Shown here piece after piece: positions 1 through 45,925 of a stretch of 64,000 nucleotides of DNA. A program made the position numbers and the translations under genes. The notes below the pieces were generated by a model, which saw only the letters and a list, made by a program, of their open reading frames with translations, had not been told where the DNA came from and searched no databases. The stretch's first letter is position 1; the number at the start of each line of letters is the position of its first letter. The stretch is from Chinchilla lanigera (Eukaryota; Chordata; Mammalia; Rodentia; Chinchillidae): positions 9,570,226 to 9,634,225 of the forward strand of contig NW_004955402.1 of assembly GCF_000276665.1 (NCBI RefSeq), in the 5' to 3' direction.

Positions 1-20
1 TTTCTTGCAGGTAAGTGGAG
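1..20 (+). promoter_or_regulatory. Juxtaposed 3' and 5' splice-site motif (candidate recursive splice site)
   Basis: The first sixteen bases read pyrimidine-rich TTTCTTGCAG directly followed by a perfect GTAAGT, so an acceptor and a donor meet with a zero-length exon. A second donor-like site (GAGTAAGG) lies at 97-104, which could define an 88-base recursive-splice exon (11-98). The polypyrimidine tract and branch point upstream are outside the window. Confidence 0.45.
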
Positions 21-273
21 GGAGGGAAGCTGGGATTGAAAAAGATCTCGGAAATGCCAGAGATGATCACTGCCATTGTCCAAACTCAGCTTCCCTGAGT
101 AAGGGGGACACGGGACAGGAGAATGGGGCCGCCATGTTGGGCTCACAGTTTTGGTGCCACAGGACAGGACCTGGTTGGGGCAAAGAACAGAAGTCTGGCC
201 CTGCTCTGCCAGCCTGGGGTGCAGATATAAAACCTTAGTGCTGACGACTTGCCTAGCACACACACAGCCCCTG

Positions 274-275
<2 letters not shown>

Positions 276-323
<48 letters not shown>
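276..323 (+). repeat. (GT)n microsatellite
   Basis: About 24 uninterrupted GT units. Confidence 0.98.
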
Positions 324-325
<2 letters not shown>

Positions 326-2831
326 TTTCTCCAGAAAAAAGGATCTCCGGAGTGGTGACTAGATCAGTACTTGCTTCTCCACCTGATATATTTGATTGAC
401 TTTGTTCTTGATGTCTGCTGTGGTACGTCCGTGGTACAAGATTAGTTTGTTCTTTATTACTAACAACCAGGTCCCCATGAGCCAAGCACAGACCCCCCAC
501 CTCGGCGTCTCCCAGCCTCTCACGACACACACTCCCCGATGGAGGAACATTCCTCCAGGGAACCCCACAAGCCTGTCTTCACCTCCATCCTGCCAGCTCT
601 CCTTGTCTCCTGTTCTGTCTACAGAATCACAACTCCATTCTTTTCCTCATTTAAAAACAAAAATTGTTTCTGTCCCCTACTCGGATCCTTTCCATCCTAG
701 CCAGGGCCGGGCAGCAGGAGCCTTTGAAAGAAAGAGCCCTCCCTGAGCCGCAGGGCCTCCTGGAGCCCTGGCTCTTCAGCTCCGCTTGGATAAACATTTC
801 TCTTGCATGATTTGTGCCCAGCCGGGAGTATGCAGGAGTGGAAACAGATGCGTCTTCCACCGAGCTCCAAGCCACAAGGACTGACTTCTGTGCAGTAGTC
901 CTATGGATAAAATTTAGTAAATGCACAATCACACACTCATTTGGGGCTCTATATACCCTAATAAAGGAGTGCTTCTAATTTTATAAGCACTGTCATAACC
1001 GTGGCTGTAAGGGGGCCTTTCCCTTTCACTGTGGTGTATGTTCCGTTGCTTTACTAGGTGTTGTTTATTAGGTGTTGTTTCCCCTAAGTGCTGTCGAAGG
1101 TGGCAGATTGTTTCAGGGCAATCAGCAGGTTGCGTTTCCAGGTGCTTGGTTATCTGGACCAGCTTTGCTGCTGCAGCTCAGCTGCTTTCTGGTAGGAAGG
1201 AGTGTGCATGGGCAGGAGCTATACAGTCTAGAGTTAATTTTAGTGCTTATTTAGGAAGGAAGGACCTTTTGTGAATCACTGAATCTTTCTTTTTCAGTTC
1301 CTCTTCGGGGCTGTGCATGATGTGCAGGGGATCAAATAGTTGCTGCCTCTGTGTTTGCAAAGAGGACACATCTGGCCCAGTATCAGCAGGACCGGAGCCT
1401 CCGCTTGCTTTTCCAGCACTGGGGCTGGTAGGCCGGACTGTGTTTCCTTGGTTGGGCAAGTGGAGCCCATCCCTGGGGTCCTGCTGTGTGTTGGCCCCCT
1501 CAAAACAAGGGCCTCTTCTGGGAGGACTGTGTTACTGAAGAATATTTTAAAGGATAAGTAATGAACTCACACTACGTTGTAAGCTACGTGCAAATATACG
1601 CTGCAAATGAGCAAACCTAACCGCAGGTTCTACACTCACTAGGGTAAAGGAGCAAACCTTGTGCTCAGAATGGATTTAGCTGATTGTAAGTCCTCACCCA
1701 GAGCCTCTTCTCTCAGCCTGTTTCTTTCAACACACAATTAGGAGCTGTTTAGCCATTTGGAAAATACAATGCATTTCCTTGAGCATGAACTGCAGATTTT
1801 ACCCTGCAGATTTTTGCTATTCTCCACTATCAAAGCCCAGTGTCAGAGTGCATCCCCTTCCTGCCTCCGCGGGGAACAGCACGGCTGTGTAATTCTGGAC
1901 TTTCAGTTTCTGGGTCTACTTGTTGTGATTGCAGGCACTTCTACAGCTTGCGAATGTAAGGAAGTTTCACTCACCTTTAGATGCTTGGGTTTCTTTTTTT
2001 CTGTCTGGTTGATGGGGCTTTCATTCCTCAGGGGGCCCTCCATCTGAACCTAGAAGAAGTACCCTCCTCCTCCACCGCTATCTTCAGGCACATTCACCTG
2101 GGCTTTGTCTCTTACCCTTCCCGGCGGAGGCACAGATAGGTGGCCAACAGCTCCAACCAGTCCTTCCCACCAGTCCTTCCGTCTGTCCGTCCTGCCCACA
2201 TCAGAAAAAAATGCACCCGCAACTCAGGTGGCCAGGGTTAAAACAAACCTGTACCTGTGGATCGAACAGACGTGTGGGAATTGAATCTTAAATATCACCA
2301 GCATCCCTGGGAACCTAAAGTTATCTCAGCACGCAGAGATTATGAAATTGGAATTTGCTACGTTTCCATTGCCGGTTTCAATTCAGGATGTCTAATGCGC
2401 AGACACTGCTAGTAGGAGTACATGTGAGACTTTGTGATCTTGAGGGAGAGGGAAGGAGCTGCTCCACTGCAATCTCTGCCGTGTCTGCGCTTGATTCTGT
2501 CAGTGATCCTGAACGCCCAGGGGACTATACGGACAGAACAGTTGTTGGATTTATTTAAATGCGATGGGTCAATTGTAGTAAGCTGAGTGGTCTGCTGCCA
2601 TTTGGTTAACAACCAGCTCTCTGGAAGGCAAAGGTCTTCATCCGGAGCTGCACATGCACTTCTGTAGTATAAACGTCCCCAGCATGACCATTGTCAACTT
2701 ACCAGTGTCAAGTCATTGAACATGGACTTGTGAGGAGAGACAGTTGGTTCTCAGTGTCAGCTGGCTCCCGCCACACACCTGATAAATCTATGGGAATTGT
2801 GACTTCAAATTTTCTTTAGAAATCCTTTCTC

Positions 2832-2970
2832 AGCCAGGCCTTGTGGCACGTGCCTGTAATCTCAGCACTTGGGAGGCTGAGGCAGGAGGAGCACCAGGAG
2901 TTTGAATCCAGCCTGGGCTCCATAGCGAGTTCAAGGCCAATTTGCAGTACATAGCAAGACCCTGCCTCAA
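2832..2970 (+). mobile_element. B1-type SINE (7SL-derived)
   Basis: It starts GCCAGGC..GTGGCACGTGCC, has the GGGAGGCTGAGGCAGGAG core and ends ATAGCAAGACCCTGCCTCAA. An internal duplication (CATAGCGAG..CATAGCAAG) is typical of rodent B1. Confidence 0.9.
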
Positions 2971-3207
2971 CACGCCCCCGTCCTTTCCTTAACACCTTTT
3001 ATGTCTGAAGAAACTCACTTTGTAGGCATTGCATGTTTTTATCTAGTTATTTCAGTTTTAAATACTTTTGTAAATTTAGCTGTTATTTATGAATTCTTTG
3101 GCATGAAAAGTTTCAGAAGTGTACGTTTTCCCATTTACTTTACATTCAATTATAATCTGTATGTGCTTTCTGACTTTTATTGAGAGGTTTTTATTGCTTT
3201 CTTTTTT

Positions 3208-3290
3208 GGGGGCGGGTGTTGGGAATTGAACTCAGGATCTTGCGCTTGCCAGGCAGGCGCTTATGCCACTGAGCTATATCCCCAGCCCCC
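3208..3290 (-). mobile_element. ID-type SINE (tRNA-Ala-derived)
   Basis: The reverse complement reads GGGGCTGGGGATATAGCTCA..GCGCCTGCCTGGCAAGCGCAAG, with pol III box A and box B. Imperfect flanking repeats (TGAGAGGTTTTT / TGAGAAGTTCTTAA). Confidence 0.88.
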
Positions 3291-6200
3291 TGAGAAGTTC
3301 TTAATTTTTATTTTCTGGTTTCCTTTCTTTGACGATGGAAACCATAGCCGTCTAACCCATGAAAAGATTATTCCCTCTCGCTCTTGTTCACTGTCTCTCG
3401 CTCGCAGACTATCTCTGTCTGTCTGTCGTTTGTCCAGCTTTATAACAAGCGTGTGAATGGGGTGCTCCTTCCTGAATCGGGGCTCGCTCCCCTCATGGCC
3501 TCCACGGGGCTGTGGTGCGTAGAGTAGGTTCCCCTTGCCCCTCACTGTTTATCTGCTCACTTTCTCCCAGGTTGTTGGATTGATTTCTCATTGAGGTTCA
3601 GGCCTCATGCTGCTGTGGATACAGAACCTCCTAACTGCGCTTAAAGCCCCACAGTAACCCCTGTGTCTGTCTCGGCCCGTCTCCTAATCCTCAGTGTCCT
3701 CAAGTACAGTCTTCACTGAAGAATAAAAGACAAATACCGGCAGAGGAGCGAGCGGTGTTGGTCAAGCCGATTGATGTTTTTAGTTACTTTGAAGCCCACT
3801 TTCCCCCATTGAAACGCGGGTTTGTGGGTTAAGAGAAAGGCGAGTAGGTGCGTGCGAGTGAGGAGCTTAGGCTTCTGGGCCGGCTCCTGCCCTGCACATA
3901 ATTTCTCCTGCCCGGCACCATGTCAGCGAGCTGCAGCGAGCGCTTGTCGTTACCCCAGATTTGTGATCCTCGGCACGTTTCCTGTCAGCACTGCATTAGT
4001 CCCCAGCTGCCCCCACAGTGGCACTTCGAACAGCAGCAGCACCTGAGGTGAGGGGCAGCGGGGGCTTTCTCTGCTATCTCTGCCCCAGCAGCCTCTGTGT
4101 TGTAGACACACGGGCCGCCTTAGCGCCGGGGGACCGCTGCAGAGCGGGAAGGGTCTAAGGGGTGCTGCGCGTGCCTCCATTCGTAGCTCTGCCCCTCTCA
4201 CCCCCACCTCCAGCCAAGAATAGGAAACTTCTCCAAGCCCCCGTGTAGATGAGGCTGGATGGGGGAGGAGCGGGCTCTCACGGGTGCCTTTTGACTGGCA
4301 GAGCCCACCATACCGCGGCTGCGGGACAGTGAGATCAGCATGTCAGTCCTCACCTGGAAGGCTGAGCACTAAGTAGGCGAGGAGACTGGGAAATCCCTTC
4401 CTCAGGGGCTGGTTCCAGCTGCGGGGGAGGCAGAGGGACCCGGGAGCACTGAGCCCTCTGTCCCCATGCTGGGACCCAGGCTCAGCCACAGTGGCCAAGG
4501 TGCTGGGGAGTACTGGCTCAAGGCAATGCGAAAGGGTTTCTGCAAAACCGGTAACTCCTCAGGCTGCAGGCGGCATGTAAAGGACCCGAGAACCACCAGT
4601 GAGTGCAGCCTACAGGGGCGCAGCGGGAGCGGGCACAGCTGGGCTGGGCGCAAGGCTGATGCGGAAAGGAGCCCGTGAAGAGGGAATCTGCGAGTAAGCT
4701 AGAGGGAAGTTAAGAGGGGAAGTAGTTCAGGAGAAAGAAAAATCTCCAGGCCCGGAGAGGAGATGAGCAGCCTTTTGCAGGGAGCTTGGTAGGCGTAGGT
4801 ACCAGGGCTCTTTCCCACCGTACTGACATCACAAGTACGTGCATACATGTGATGTCATGAGAAAAGAGCGTGGTGAAGCAGGCGCTGTCTCGCGCTGTGA
4901 AGATCTTCGGCTGGGACTCAGCAAACCCCAACCCTGAAGCTAGTGCTGGCGGGCTGGAGGGTGCTAGCTGCCGCGCGCCTTGGAATCATCTCTAAGGCAC
5001 CAGGCCAGCCGTGAAGGATGGCAGCAAGGAGTTCCTGGGGATTTCAAGACTTTACAACCAGGGGGTCATGGTGACATTTGCATGAAAAAAATTTCTTTGC
5101 CACTATACTCCAGATGGGTTTCTTTCGGGAGGGGGTGTAGGGGGCTAGAGATGAATTCATTTTCTATCACCGTTTGACAAGTCCTCCTTGTGCCTTCTTC
5201 CTTTCTGCTAACTTCTCCTGCCCAGTTCCCGCATGCTTGAACCACGAGCAATTGTTTGGATTCCTCGACGAGCGAGCTGCGACTGATGGAGGCCCCTTCA
5301 ATGCGTGTCCCATGGTTTTCCTTAACATGATAAAGATACCATCTCTTCCAGGCCCACCCCATTATAAAATGTCATCACCCTTGTGGGCAATCCTTGCCAG
5401 CCAAACCTCCAAGCGGATCCTGACCTCTCTTAGGAGAAGGAACATTTATTTAGGGTGGACGAATTACCTTGCTTCCTAGGTATCTTACCACAGATGGTAA
5501 GAGAGAGATTACAGCTTGCAGAAGCCTTGGCCTTGTAATAGTTAACTGGAGACTAAATTTTACTGCTCATTTCTGAGAAAGGTTATCTCTAAACATGTGA
5601 AAGGTTGTTTCTGCACTCTTTTATTTTGACAGGATGCTTCCAGTAAAAGTCTCTATGGGTTATCTAGTTAGCATCCTTCATCTTGCCTTGTCTTTAAGCT
5701 TAGGGAAGCAATATGTGATAGATATGTGTTTAACTCCCAGGTTAGCCACTCCCTAGCTGGGATGCTCAGCCTCTTGGACCCCCTACTTTCCTAAAATCTG
5801 TAAAACTTTTGGGTAGAATTCATGCTTTGCCAGGTTATTAGAGGGATGGTAAGTAACAAGGAACCTAGCACATATCAGGTCTTTGGTGATAGCAGCTATC
5901 CTTAGCGATTCCTCTTTCATTCATATCAACAGCAAAATATCCCCCGTGAAAGAAATGTCCAGGGACCTCCTCCTTCCACATACCCAGAAGGGCCTGTTGC
6001 AGTTATACAAGGGACTGCGATGGAGTTGGAGCTGAATTTTCATGAGTTCTTTTAATGAAAAGATTGAGTGCTCAGTCACAGAAGGACATTGTGTGGTGGT
6101 ACAGGATAATGCAGCTAAATGTGTCGTCGGGATTGTTGTCAGTACACTCTGTGCCCATAGAATGAAATGACCAGGAATACAACCAAAAGGGAGGGAGTTG

Positions 6201-7916
6201 GCAGGAGGGACAGATGTGAGAGGGGTGATGGCTGACCTCCCCAGCCGGTGAGGGTGCCTCCGCTCACAATTGAAAGCATTTGCGGACAGCTCGTATAATA
6301 AAGGATTCCTATTCTAAAAACCACAAAGCGAAAGCAGGGGCGTTCTTCTGAAGCACTGTGTGTTCTAGCAGACACTGTATATTCCGAGTGGGACTGTCAC
6401 ATCTGGTTTTTGCCTACAGTGATTCTTTTCTAGAAGGCAGAATGTAAATTATAAATTTTAAATAAATAACTCGTACTCATTTAGGAAAACATTAAAACCA
6501 AACCAGAACAGCCTGCCTTTTCTCTTTACTTATGTGAAATAAGTGATTAATGAGAAACAACTATACACTTGCTAACTATGCACACTATTACTCTAAGAAT
6601 GGACACTGAAGGATCTACACTCTCATAAAGCTTCCTTCTAAATACTCTCTCTGGTTTGAATTCACCTTTATGAATACGGAGTTGCTGTGAGGCTGCATTT
6701 ATTTTGCACAGAAAGTGGTTTCGTTGCCAATTCTTGTCCTGCTTCCATTGTCATGATTCTCCGCATCATTTAGGAAACTTGGCATAATAAAGTGTCCAGT
6801 GCTGGGATTTGTATTTGGGAAACTAAATTACTCACTAATAAAAAAATTGTACTAACTAAATCCATATCTCATCATAGAGTAAATGGCCTTCATAATGAGG
6901 AAAAGCTAATTATTGGGGCTTTTGCATTTAACCTTTGGTCGAGTGATATTACATAACACTCAAGCAACTAGCCAGGATGTAACCTCTGCCTGTTTTGTTG
7001 CTTTGGAGGGTATTTTAACTACATATAGGAATTCATTTGAATCGTCAGTTTTACTGTTAGAGCCAAATCATCCTCTTGGGTTTATGGGAATATCTGCCAC
7101 CAGGCGGTAGATTAATAACTGCAGAAAAACCACATGGAAAGGTCACTTCAAGTCTCAGATCAGAATCTGTGGTCTTCTGGATTTTGCAATCCTCCAGCGT
7201 TTGAAGCTTCTCTTTGGTAATGCGATCCCTGGGACAACAGCACTGAGCTGCTGACATGATAATTAAGACAGCCCGAAGTGAGCCACTCTGACCTCCGTGC
7301 CGGCCTCCACCCACAAAGGAAGGGGACTGCTCAGCCTGCGTGCGTGTTAGCAGAGGAGCCCGTCTTCAGTGATGTGCACGGTGGGAAAATAGGATGCTGG
7401 AGACCCTTTATTTTCTCCAGAAAGACTGTAAAAACAGGCTGGATTGGAGCCTGGACCACAGCACTTGGGAGGGCTCTTTCTGGGGAACCACAGCCGAAAG
7501 GAATTCTCTCTGCTGGTGAATTCTTCTGGCCCTCTGCACTGTCATTCCTGGAGAGCTTCACTTATTCCCTCTCACCACCCCCGCCCTGGGGCCCCCTGTC
7601 ACCCCAACACTTTTTACTTGAAACATATGTTTTTAGAAACAGGGTAGCACAGGCAACTTTGCGTTTGGACACCAGGGACCAAATTGTCAGCCTCTTCTAG
7701 CTTCCATAGACTATTCAAGGAGTCAACCAGAGTGAGGAGTCTGGCTTCCTGAGGACCCCAACGTTTCTTGAGTAACAAAGGCTGGGACGCTAGAAAATAC
7801 ATTCAGACCAGCAGCCGAGAACGGAATGGGGCAGAAGATAGTTGATAGGCTTGGGCCTGCGGGCCCCTCTCTGCCCGTGCTGGCCGAGTTACAGATGCGC
7901 TGTGGGCCAGGTTTTC

Positions 7917-8029
7917 TTTTTTTGTTGTTTTTGTTTTTGTTTTTGTTTTTCTCCGGTACCGGGAACCGAACTCACGACCTTGCGCTTGCCAGGCAGGCGC
8001 TTTTGCCGCTGAGCTAAATCCCCAGCCCC
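7917..8029 (-). mobile_element. ID-type SINE with 14-bp target-site duplication
   Basis: Full-length antisense ID with a (CAAAAA)n-type tail. The 14 bases TGGGCCAGGTTTTC occur on both sides (7903-7916 and 8030-8043), identical, so the insertion is fairly young. Confidence 0.93.
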
Positions 8030-11000
8030 TGGGCCAGGTTTTCGAAGAAGCCGATCTCTTGGTGGTGAAGGCACAGCGCTGCTTCACTTCCTGAGCCGGA
8101 GTTTCTTATCCACAGCATTCTGCGCGCAGCCCTCCCGCCCACCCCCATGGGAACCAGGTCCCCAGTCCCTGGAAAGTAATGCTGAGAAAACAAACACTAC
8201 AAAGGCTGGTAACAGGGGGTATCGCTCTGCAGTGTTTTCTTGTGACCATCTCGGTTGAAGGAGGAGGGGGTCCCCCGGCCCCGGGAGCCAGCAGGGTCCC
8301 TTTGTAGTAGGCATCTGCGTGTTTGGCCAGATGTCCTCCCAGGAGAGGGCAGAGAAGAAAAGATGAAACAGAATTCTTATTAAAAATAAGTCTTCAGGGG
8401 GAGGAAAAACAAGCCAGAGCGCGTGTGTCAAGTGGAAGGGGAGGCGGGCATCTGCTGTTGATTAGCACAGATAGTCGGCGGGGAGGTGCGCAGCCGCGAG
8501 GAAGTGCCGCTCTCTGGAATGCGGGCCGGTGACAACCGTCTGGGGCAGCCTGCACACATGCCACAGGCGCGGGCCGCCCAGTGGCCACCCTGTGCTAGTG
8601 CGCAGGAAGGGCGGGAGGGACAGATGCCCACACCGCAGTCAGGCTGTGTGGCTGATGACCCTGCCTCTTCTCCGTGGTTTTCGCTTTTCGCATCAGTAAC
8701 GCAGTGACACCTGACCACGTGACCCTAGTGCTGCCTTCTCCGCCTCAGGCTCCGCGATCTACCACCATCTCTGCTCTCAGCAAATCTTCCGGGGCTCTTC
8801 TGGAGGGATGTAAAACATCACCTCGGAGAGGTATAAAAAGCCCCCTCTCCCGCATGACCCTAACGTGCAAAAGGAAAAAGCCCCCCACAACCATGAGTGT
8901 CATCCGGTCTTTCCACAGGAAGTCGGTCCAGCGTTCCTATCTGTCACTGTGCAGTTTTACAGTTGCCCCCCCTCGCCACGCGGATTGTTTTTCAACGTGG
9001 AATGTGACATGTTTGTGGGCTCGTCTACACTTCCTCCTCTCCCAGTTTCAAAGCTGGATGTAAGAGTCGTCTCAGTTTGAGCCTCCAGATTACAGAGCGC
9101 GGACGAGCTGGCATGTTTGCGTTTGCGTTTGCATTTGTGTGTATGGATGCGGTGCGTGTGCGTGCGTGCATCCGTCCTTTAGTTAAGCGTGGGGCACTGA
9201 AATTTTTGTTTATCCGTTTTGGCAAATGTCATGAAGACAGCGATATTTTAGTACTGGGTGAGGCTGGATCCTGGCAGGAATGGAAGAGGAAGCTTCCGTT
9301 AAGAAGAAAATGTCCCACACTGGGATGGTGGCAATGGCAATGAAAAGGATGTGGAGACGCGGGGTCGGTGACATAGCAGAGAGATGGTGGCGTGTGGAGC
9401 CCCACACAGGTTGGAATCCTGGCCGCGATGTGTCCTGGGCGTCATTTCGGCGCTCACTACCACTCGTCCTTGCAGGGTTACTTTCAGAGTTAGAGATGCT
9501 GTGTGGAAAGTGCCCCACCCAGGGCCTGGGACAGTGCAGGAAATTAACAATACCAAGATGCCGGAGCAGAGGTAAAAGTATCTTGCCTGAAGATTAACAG
9601 GGCTGATTGGACTGGAGAACACATACGAGAAAAAAATTCATGGTGCCTTTGAGTTTAACCACTGGAGGGAATGAGATCGTATTTAGGTGGGGCGGGGGGA
9701 GCTGCAAATCTGTTTTGGCGAGGCTAGCACTGAGGTCAGTTTTGGACGTCAGCAGAGGTAGTGAGATATACATCTGGCTATTAAAGAGGGTTGGAAGGAA
9801 AGGCAATTAATATATGGGAGAATCGTAACACAAAGTGTTCAATTTACTCTAGGCCTTTTTGACGGATGAGTCTGAATTTTAGTCTGACCTCCCAGGACTT
9901 AGCTAACCTAGCGGTTGGTGCAGCCCACCCATCTTCTAACTTTGACCGCCCCCCTCCCCCAACATCCTCAGGCGAGGCCCGGGGACCAGGCATCACGTGA
10001 TCCTGGCACAAGCTGCGCACTAGCTCAGACCAGCCGTACTGCAGTCTGCTTTCAGGCCTGCGATGGGGGAAGCCCTTTAAAGTTTGAGAAGCACCTTCTA
10101 AAGTGCGGTCTGCAGTGCGCTGCTGCACATCAGTGGCCCTGGGAGCCTGCGGGGCACCCGCGTTCTCAGGCCGTTTCTCAGACCTCCCGAGTCGGGAATG
10201 CTGTCGTCACGAGCCCGTTAGGTGATTGTTGTGTACCCTGAAGTCCGAGAAGTGCGCTCTAGGCCATGAAACGCGTATCAGACCCCTTCCCTTGTGTCCG
10301 TAGCCCAGCACACTAGAGTTGAACCCTGGGAGCTACATGTAAGTCATTGTTATCTGCTATTCCCATCATCATTTTGCATTTAACACAGCTGAAGAACTCT
10401 TTTCACAGAAGAAGGGCAGTCTGTAAAATTACAAACCAAAGGAAAGAAACCTCGAGGACGGCTTAATCCTCATGCCTTAGCCATCAGAAGTTATAAGCAC
10501 AATTATAAGAGATCAGTCCTTTATGTGCTGTCGCTCCTGGGGGATGCCGTTAGTAAGACACACACGGGGAAGCTGGGCAGGCAAACAAGGCATCTCCTGA
10601 TACACGGATCCTCTGAACAATGTGATTTTCACATTAAAACAGCCACAGCCTTTGTCTTCTGTGTTTCTAATCAGTCAGATGGAAAGTTCTTTCTTTATGG
10701 GTTTGTGTGTGGGGTTGCTTGCAGCAAGGATGCTGGTTTACCACTTAGACTAGACTGTTTTTCAAAAAGTTGAACTGTTTGTAGTAAAAATTTACCTCCT
10801 GTCATCAAAAATGTCTGGCTTTTCTATTTGTTCCATAGTTATGATTCCAATTACTGTAATAACTAAGGGTCAGTATCTGTTTTTGTGTACATGTACTATA
10901 CAAAACGGTTATATAATGAGCACTTAATCATAAACATGTTTTCTGCTATAGGTTCTAGTATATCACAACCAGTGGCATGTGGATAAACCAGTAATTTTAC

Positions 11001-11552
11001 TAGTGTGTGTGTGTGGGGGGGTGCTAATTTGTAGTGATTACCAATTTCCATGGTGTAAATACTCCCTCCCAGACTGCTTTCATGCCATGATCAGTTTAAC
11101 AACCAAAATTCCTGAAAGTGTAATAATTGGCTGTCACAAGCCAGTGGGAACCAGCTCTGGCTGAAACAACATCCCCTGAAACAACATCAGGTGACAAGGA
11201 TTTTATGGTTGGTTGGTTGGGGTTGATTTGCTGTGGGCCTGTCCAATAAGGTCTAAAACAAGACAATATGGGTATTTAAATCATGTTTATTCAAACTATA
11301 TCATAGTGGTATTTGTTCTGTAAGACGAAGTTACGTGTTGTTTTGAAATCCCATCCAATGCAAGAATAACAATATATTATTGAAAGGGTTTGTATTGCTA
11401 CAGTGGCAAGTTTAATTTTTAAATACTTTTGGTAGTATAGTAAGGCACATATAAAATTACTCTTAGTCACAGTATTTGAATCAGAATACAAAAGCATCCT
11501 GTTTGAAATGATGTTTTAGTTCACTAGTATTAAGATTTGTCTTCTCTTACAG

Positions 11553-44061
<32,509 letters not shown>

Positions 44062-44635
44062 TGGACCATGATGGGATGACATGAACAAATATTCTGACAG
44101 TTTCTCCAGGGTAAAGGATACTCCCCGTGGACTGCACCAACTTCTCACCAGACGGGGGGAAGGCACTGAAAAACAATTACTGAAAATAATTGATGGCTGC
44201 TGTTCGTTTGCCATTACCCAAGAACTTGGGAACCAATACGTTCCCCCAGTGTGACATGTTGATTTTCAGTGTGCAGATGGACTGAATCACATCGATTTTT
44301 CTCAGCCAATAACTGTGCAATTACACAAATGATATCTTCCAAAGTATGAAATGCTCTAGTCGGAAAAAGACCACCATTGGTTGCTGAGCTTTGGGAAGAA
44401 AAATATACACTGTGTGAACAGTACCTTAACATTTCTAAAATCCCGAATATAGGAAACTATGCAGATACACAGATATATAGGCCAACTCTTAGTAATATGA
44501 AATATACTTAAAGAGCTTTTAAAACTTTGTATTTTTGTACAAAATATTTGCCTTTTACAATTTTCCTTTTTTTTTTTTTTTTTTGTCATTTTACCAATGT
44601 AATACATGGCGCCAAAGAAAAACAATAATGGTACT

Positions 44636-44641
44636 AATAAA
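44636..44641 (+). promoter_or_regulatory. Polyadenylation signal 1 (AATAAA) of COLEC12
   Basis: Canonical AATAAA about 575 bases after the stop codon, followed by a GT/T-rich stretch (GGGTTTCTTGT) that fits a downstream element. Confidence 0.75.
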
Positions 44642-44705
44642 ATCTCATAGGGTTTCTTGTCAGATTTAGTTCGACCCAGTGGCAAAGAATTTTTTCGGTT
44701 GTGGG

Positions 44706-44711
44706 AATAAA
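44706..44711 (+). promoter_or_regulatory. Polyadenylation signal 2 (AATAAA) of COLEC12
   Basis: Second canonical AATAAA, 70 bases after the first, followed by GTGTTATATATATTTT. Either or both signals may be used. Confidence 0.7.
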
Positions 44712-45694
44712 TACATGCGTGTTATATATATTTTAATGGACCGTTTCCTGAGGAATGAATGGCTTGAGCTGCCTGGAGATATCCTTGCAGATTTTGGTGG
44801 TGGAGAGCCCAGACATGGCTTGAGCCATCACCAGTGACCACCCCGATGCGTACCCGGTCACTGGGAGGAAGTGGTTAACCCCGGATGTGCTCTTGCTCCA
44901 CGGTGGTGTGGCGGGGTCAGCTGGGGAAGCAGAGTCCCTGACTCTGGCGGGCTAGAGGGGCCGTTTTCTGGCTGCTGCATGAACAGCCTGAGACCCACAC
45001 AGAGCAAATACTGTCAGGGGAGTCTGGCAACACATTGGCTAAAGGCAGGAATGCTGGAAAGATGGGAGCCGGCTATATGCTACTTAGAAAGTTTGTTTTT
45101 CTTAAATCACATTCCAAAAACACCTCCAAGGCACGTGCACAGTGAAATTCAGAAACAAGCTTCCAGCCGTGGTGTTGAATTTTGACGAAGAACCTTTCGT
45201 CTAAGCCCATCTTCCTGCCACTCCTTGACTTGCTGCTGCAAAGTCCAAGATCAGGAGTGCTGAGATGAGCGCTGAATTTAACCGGAGCTCACAGGTAAGA
45301 CTCCATCCTTTCCCGCTCCCGGGTCTGCCCAGGCGGTGCTGCTACCCCACCAAACAAAATGGCGGAGGAATAAAGACGAGCGGGGCTGACACCTGCGGCT
45401 GTGTGAACTGCGCTGCTTTGCCCGTGATCACCATTCACGTTGTTTTCACCTTGATCCTGACGGTGACCTAGTCTGGCTGGTGTTGCCTGGTCTTGAACTG
45501 CAGAGGCCTGTGAGAAGAAGCCAGCCCTGGACTCCAAGCCCTCCTCGAGAACTGTTACAGACTAAACTCAGTCTTCTCTTGTGTTCTTCCTGTTTTTCGA
45601 ATGTCAGCTGAGATTTGTGTATGGAAGAACATTGGAATTCACTGATGCCATCATCAGAAGAGGCGGGTGCTGACTTCCCGGATGTGGTTGTCCT

Positions 45695-45925
45695 CTCCAG
45701 CCCTAATAACTACTAACGGAGGGGTTATTACTTGCCGGGAACTGTGTTCCTTCTAAGAGCCCTGTGAAGGGGGCCTTTTATACCCATTTTGCAGGTACTA
45801 AGCTTCCGTGAGCTGCTCAGGAGCTTCATTTTACAGGGCCCGGGGCTCAGGGAGGTACTGTGATTTCTTGGGTTGCACCAGCACTGAATGGTTAAGGCAG
45901 GATTCACACCTGGGCCTTAAATATG
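45695..45925 (+). mobile_element. MIR SINE
   Basis: TATACCCATTTTGCAGGTAC, GGGCTCAGGGAGGTACTGTG and GGCAGGATTCACACCTGGGC. Confidence 0.7.

Larger units (their letters stand above)
1..11552 (+). other. COLEC12: COLEC12 upstream intron (3' part, intron 2 by human numbering)
   Basis: No coding exon of the gene is visible here. It holds a GT microsatellite, one B1, two ID SINEs and long unique stretches (323-2831, 3291-7900, 8044-11552) in which I recognise no gene. Open frames of 60-140 codons are scattered on both strands without family resemblance or splice context. A TATA-like sequence lies at 8832 and an AG|GTAAGT motif at 1-16; both are described separately. Confidence 0.85.
44062..44730 (+). 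other. COLEC12: COLEC12 3' UTR
   Basis: About 0.67 kb of AT-rich sequence follows the stop codon, with no open frame of note and an internal T-run near 44570-44584. It ends after two AATAAA signals. The exact cleavage position is inferred as 10-30 bases past the second signal and could instead lie after the first. Confidence 0.8.
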
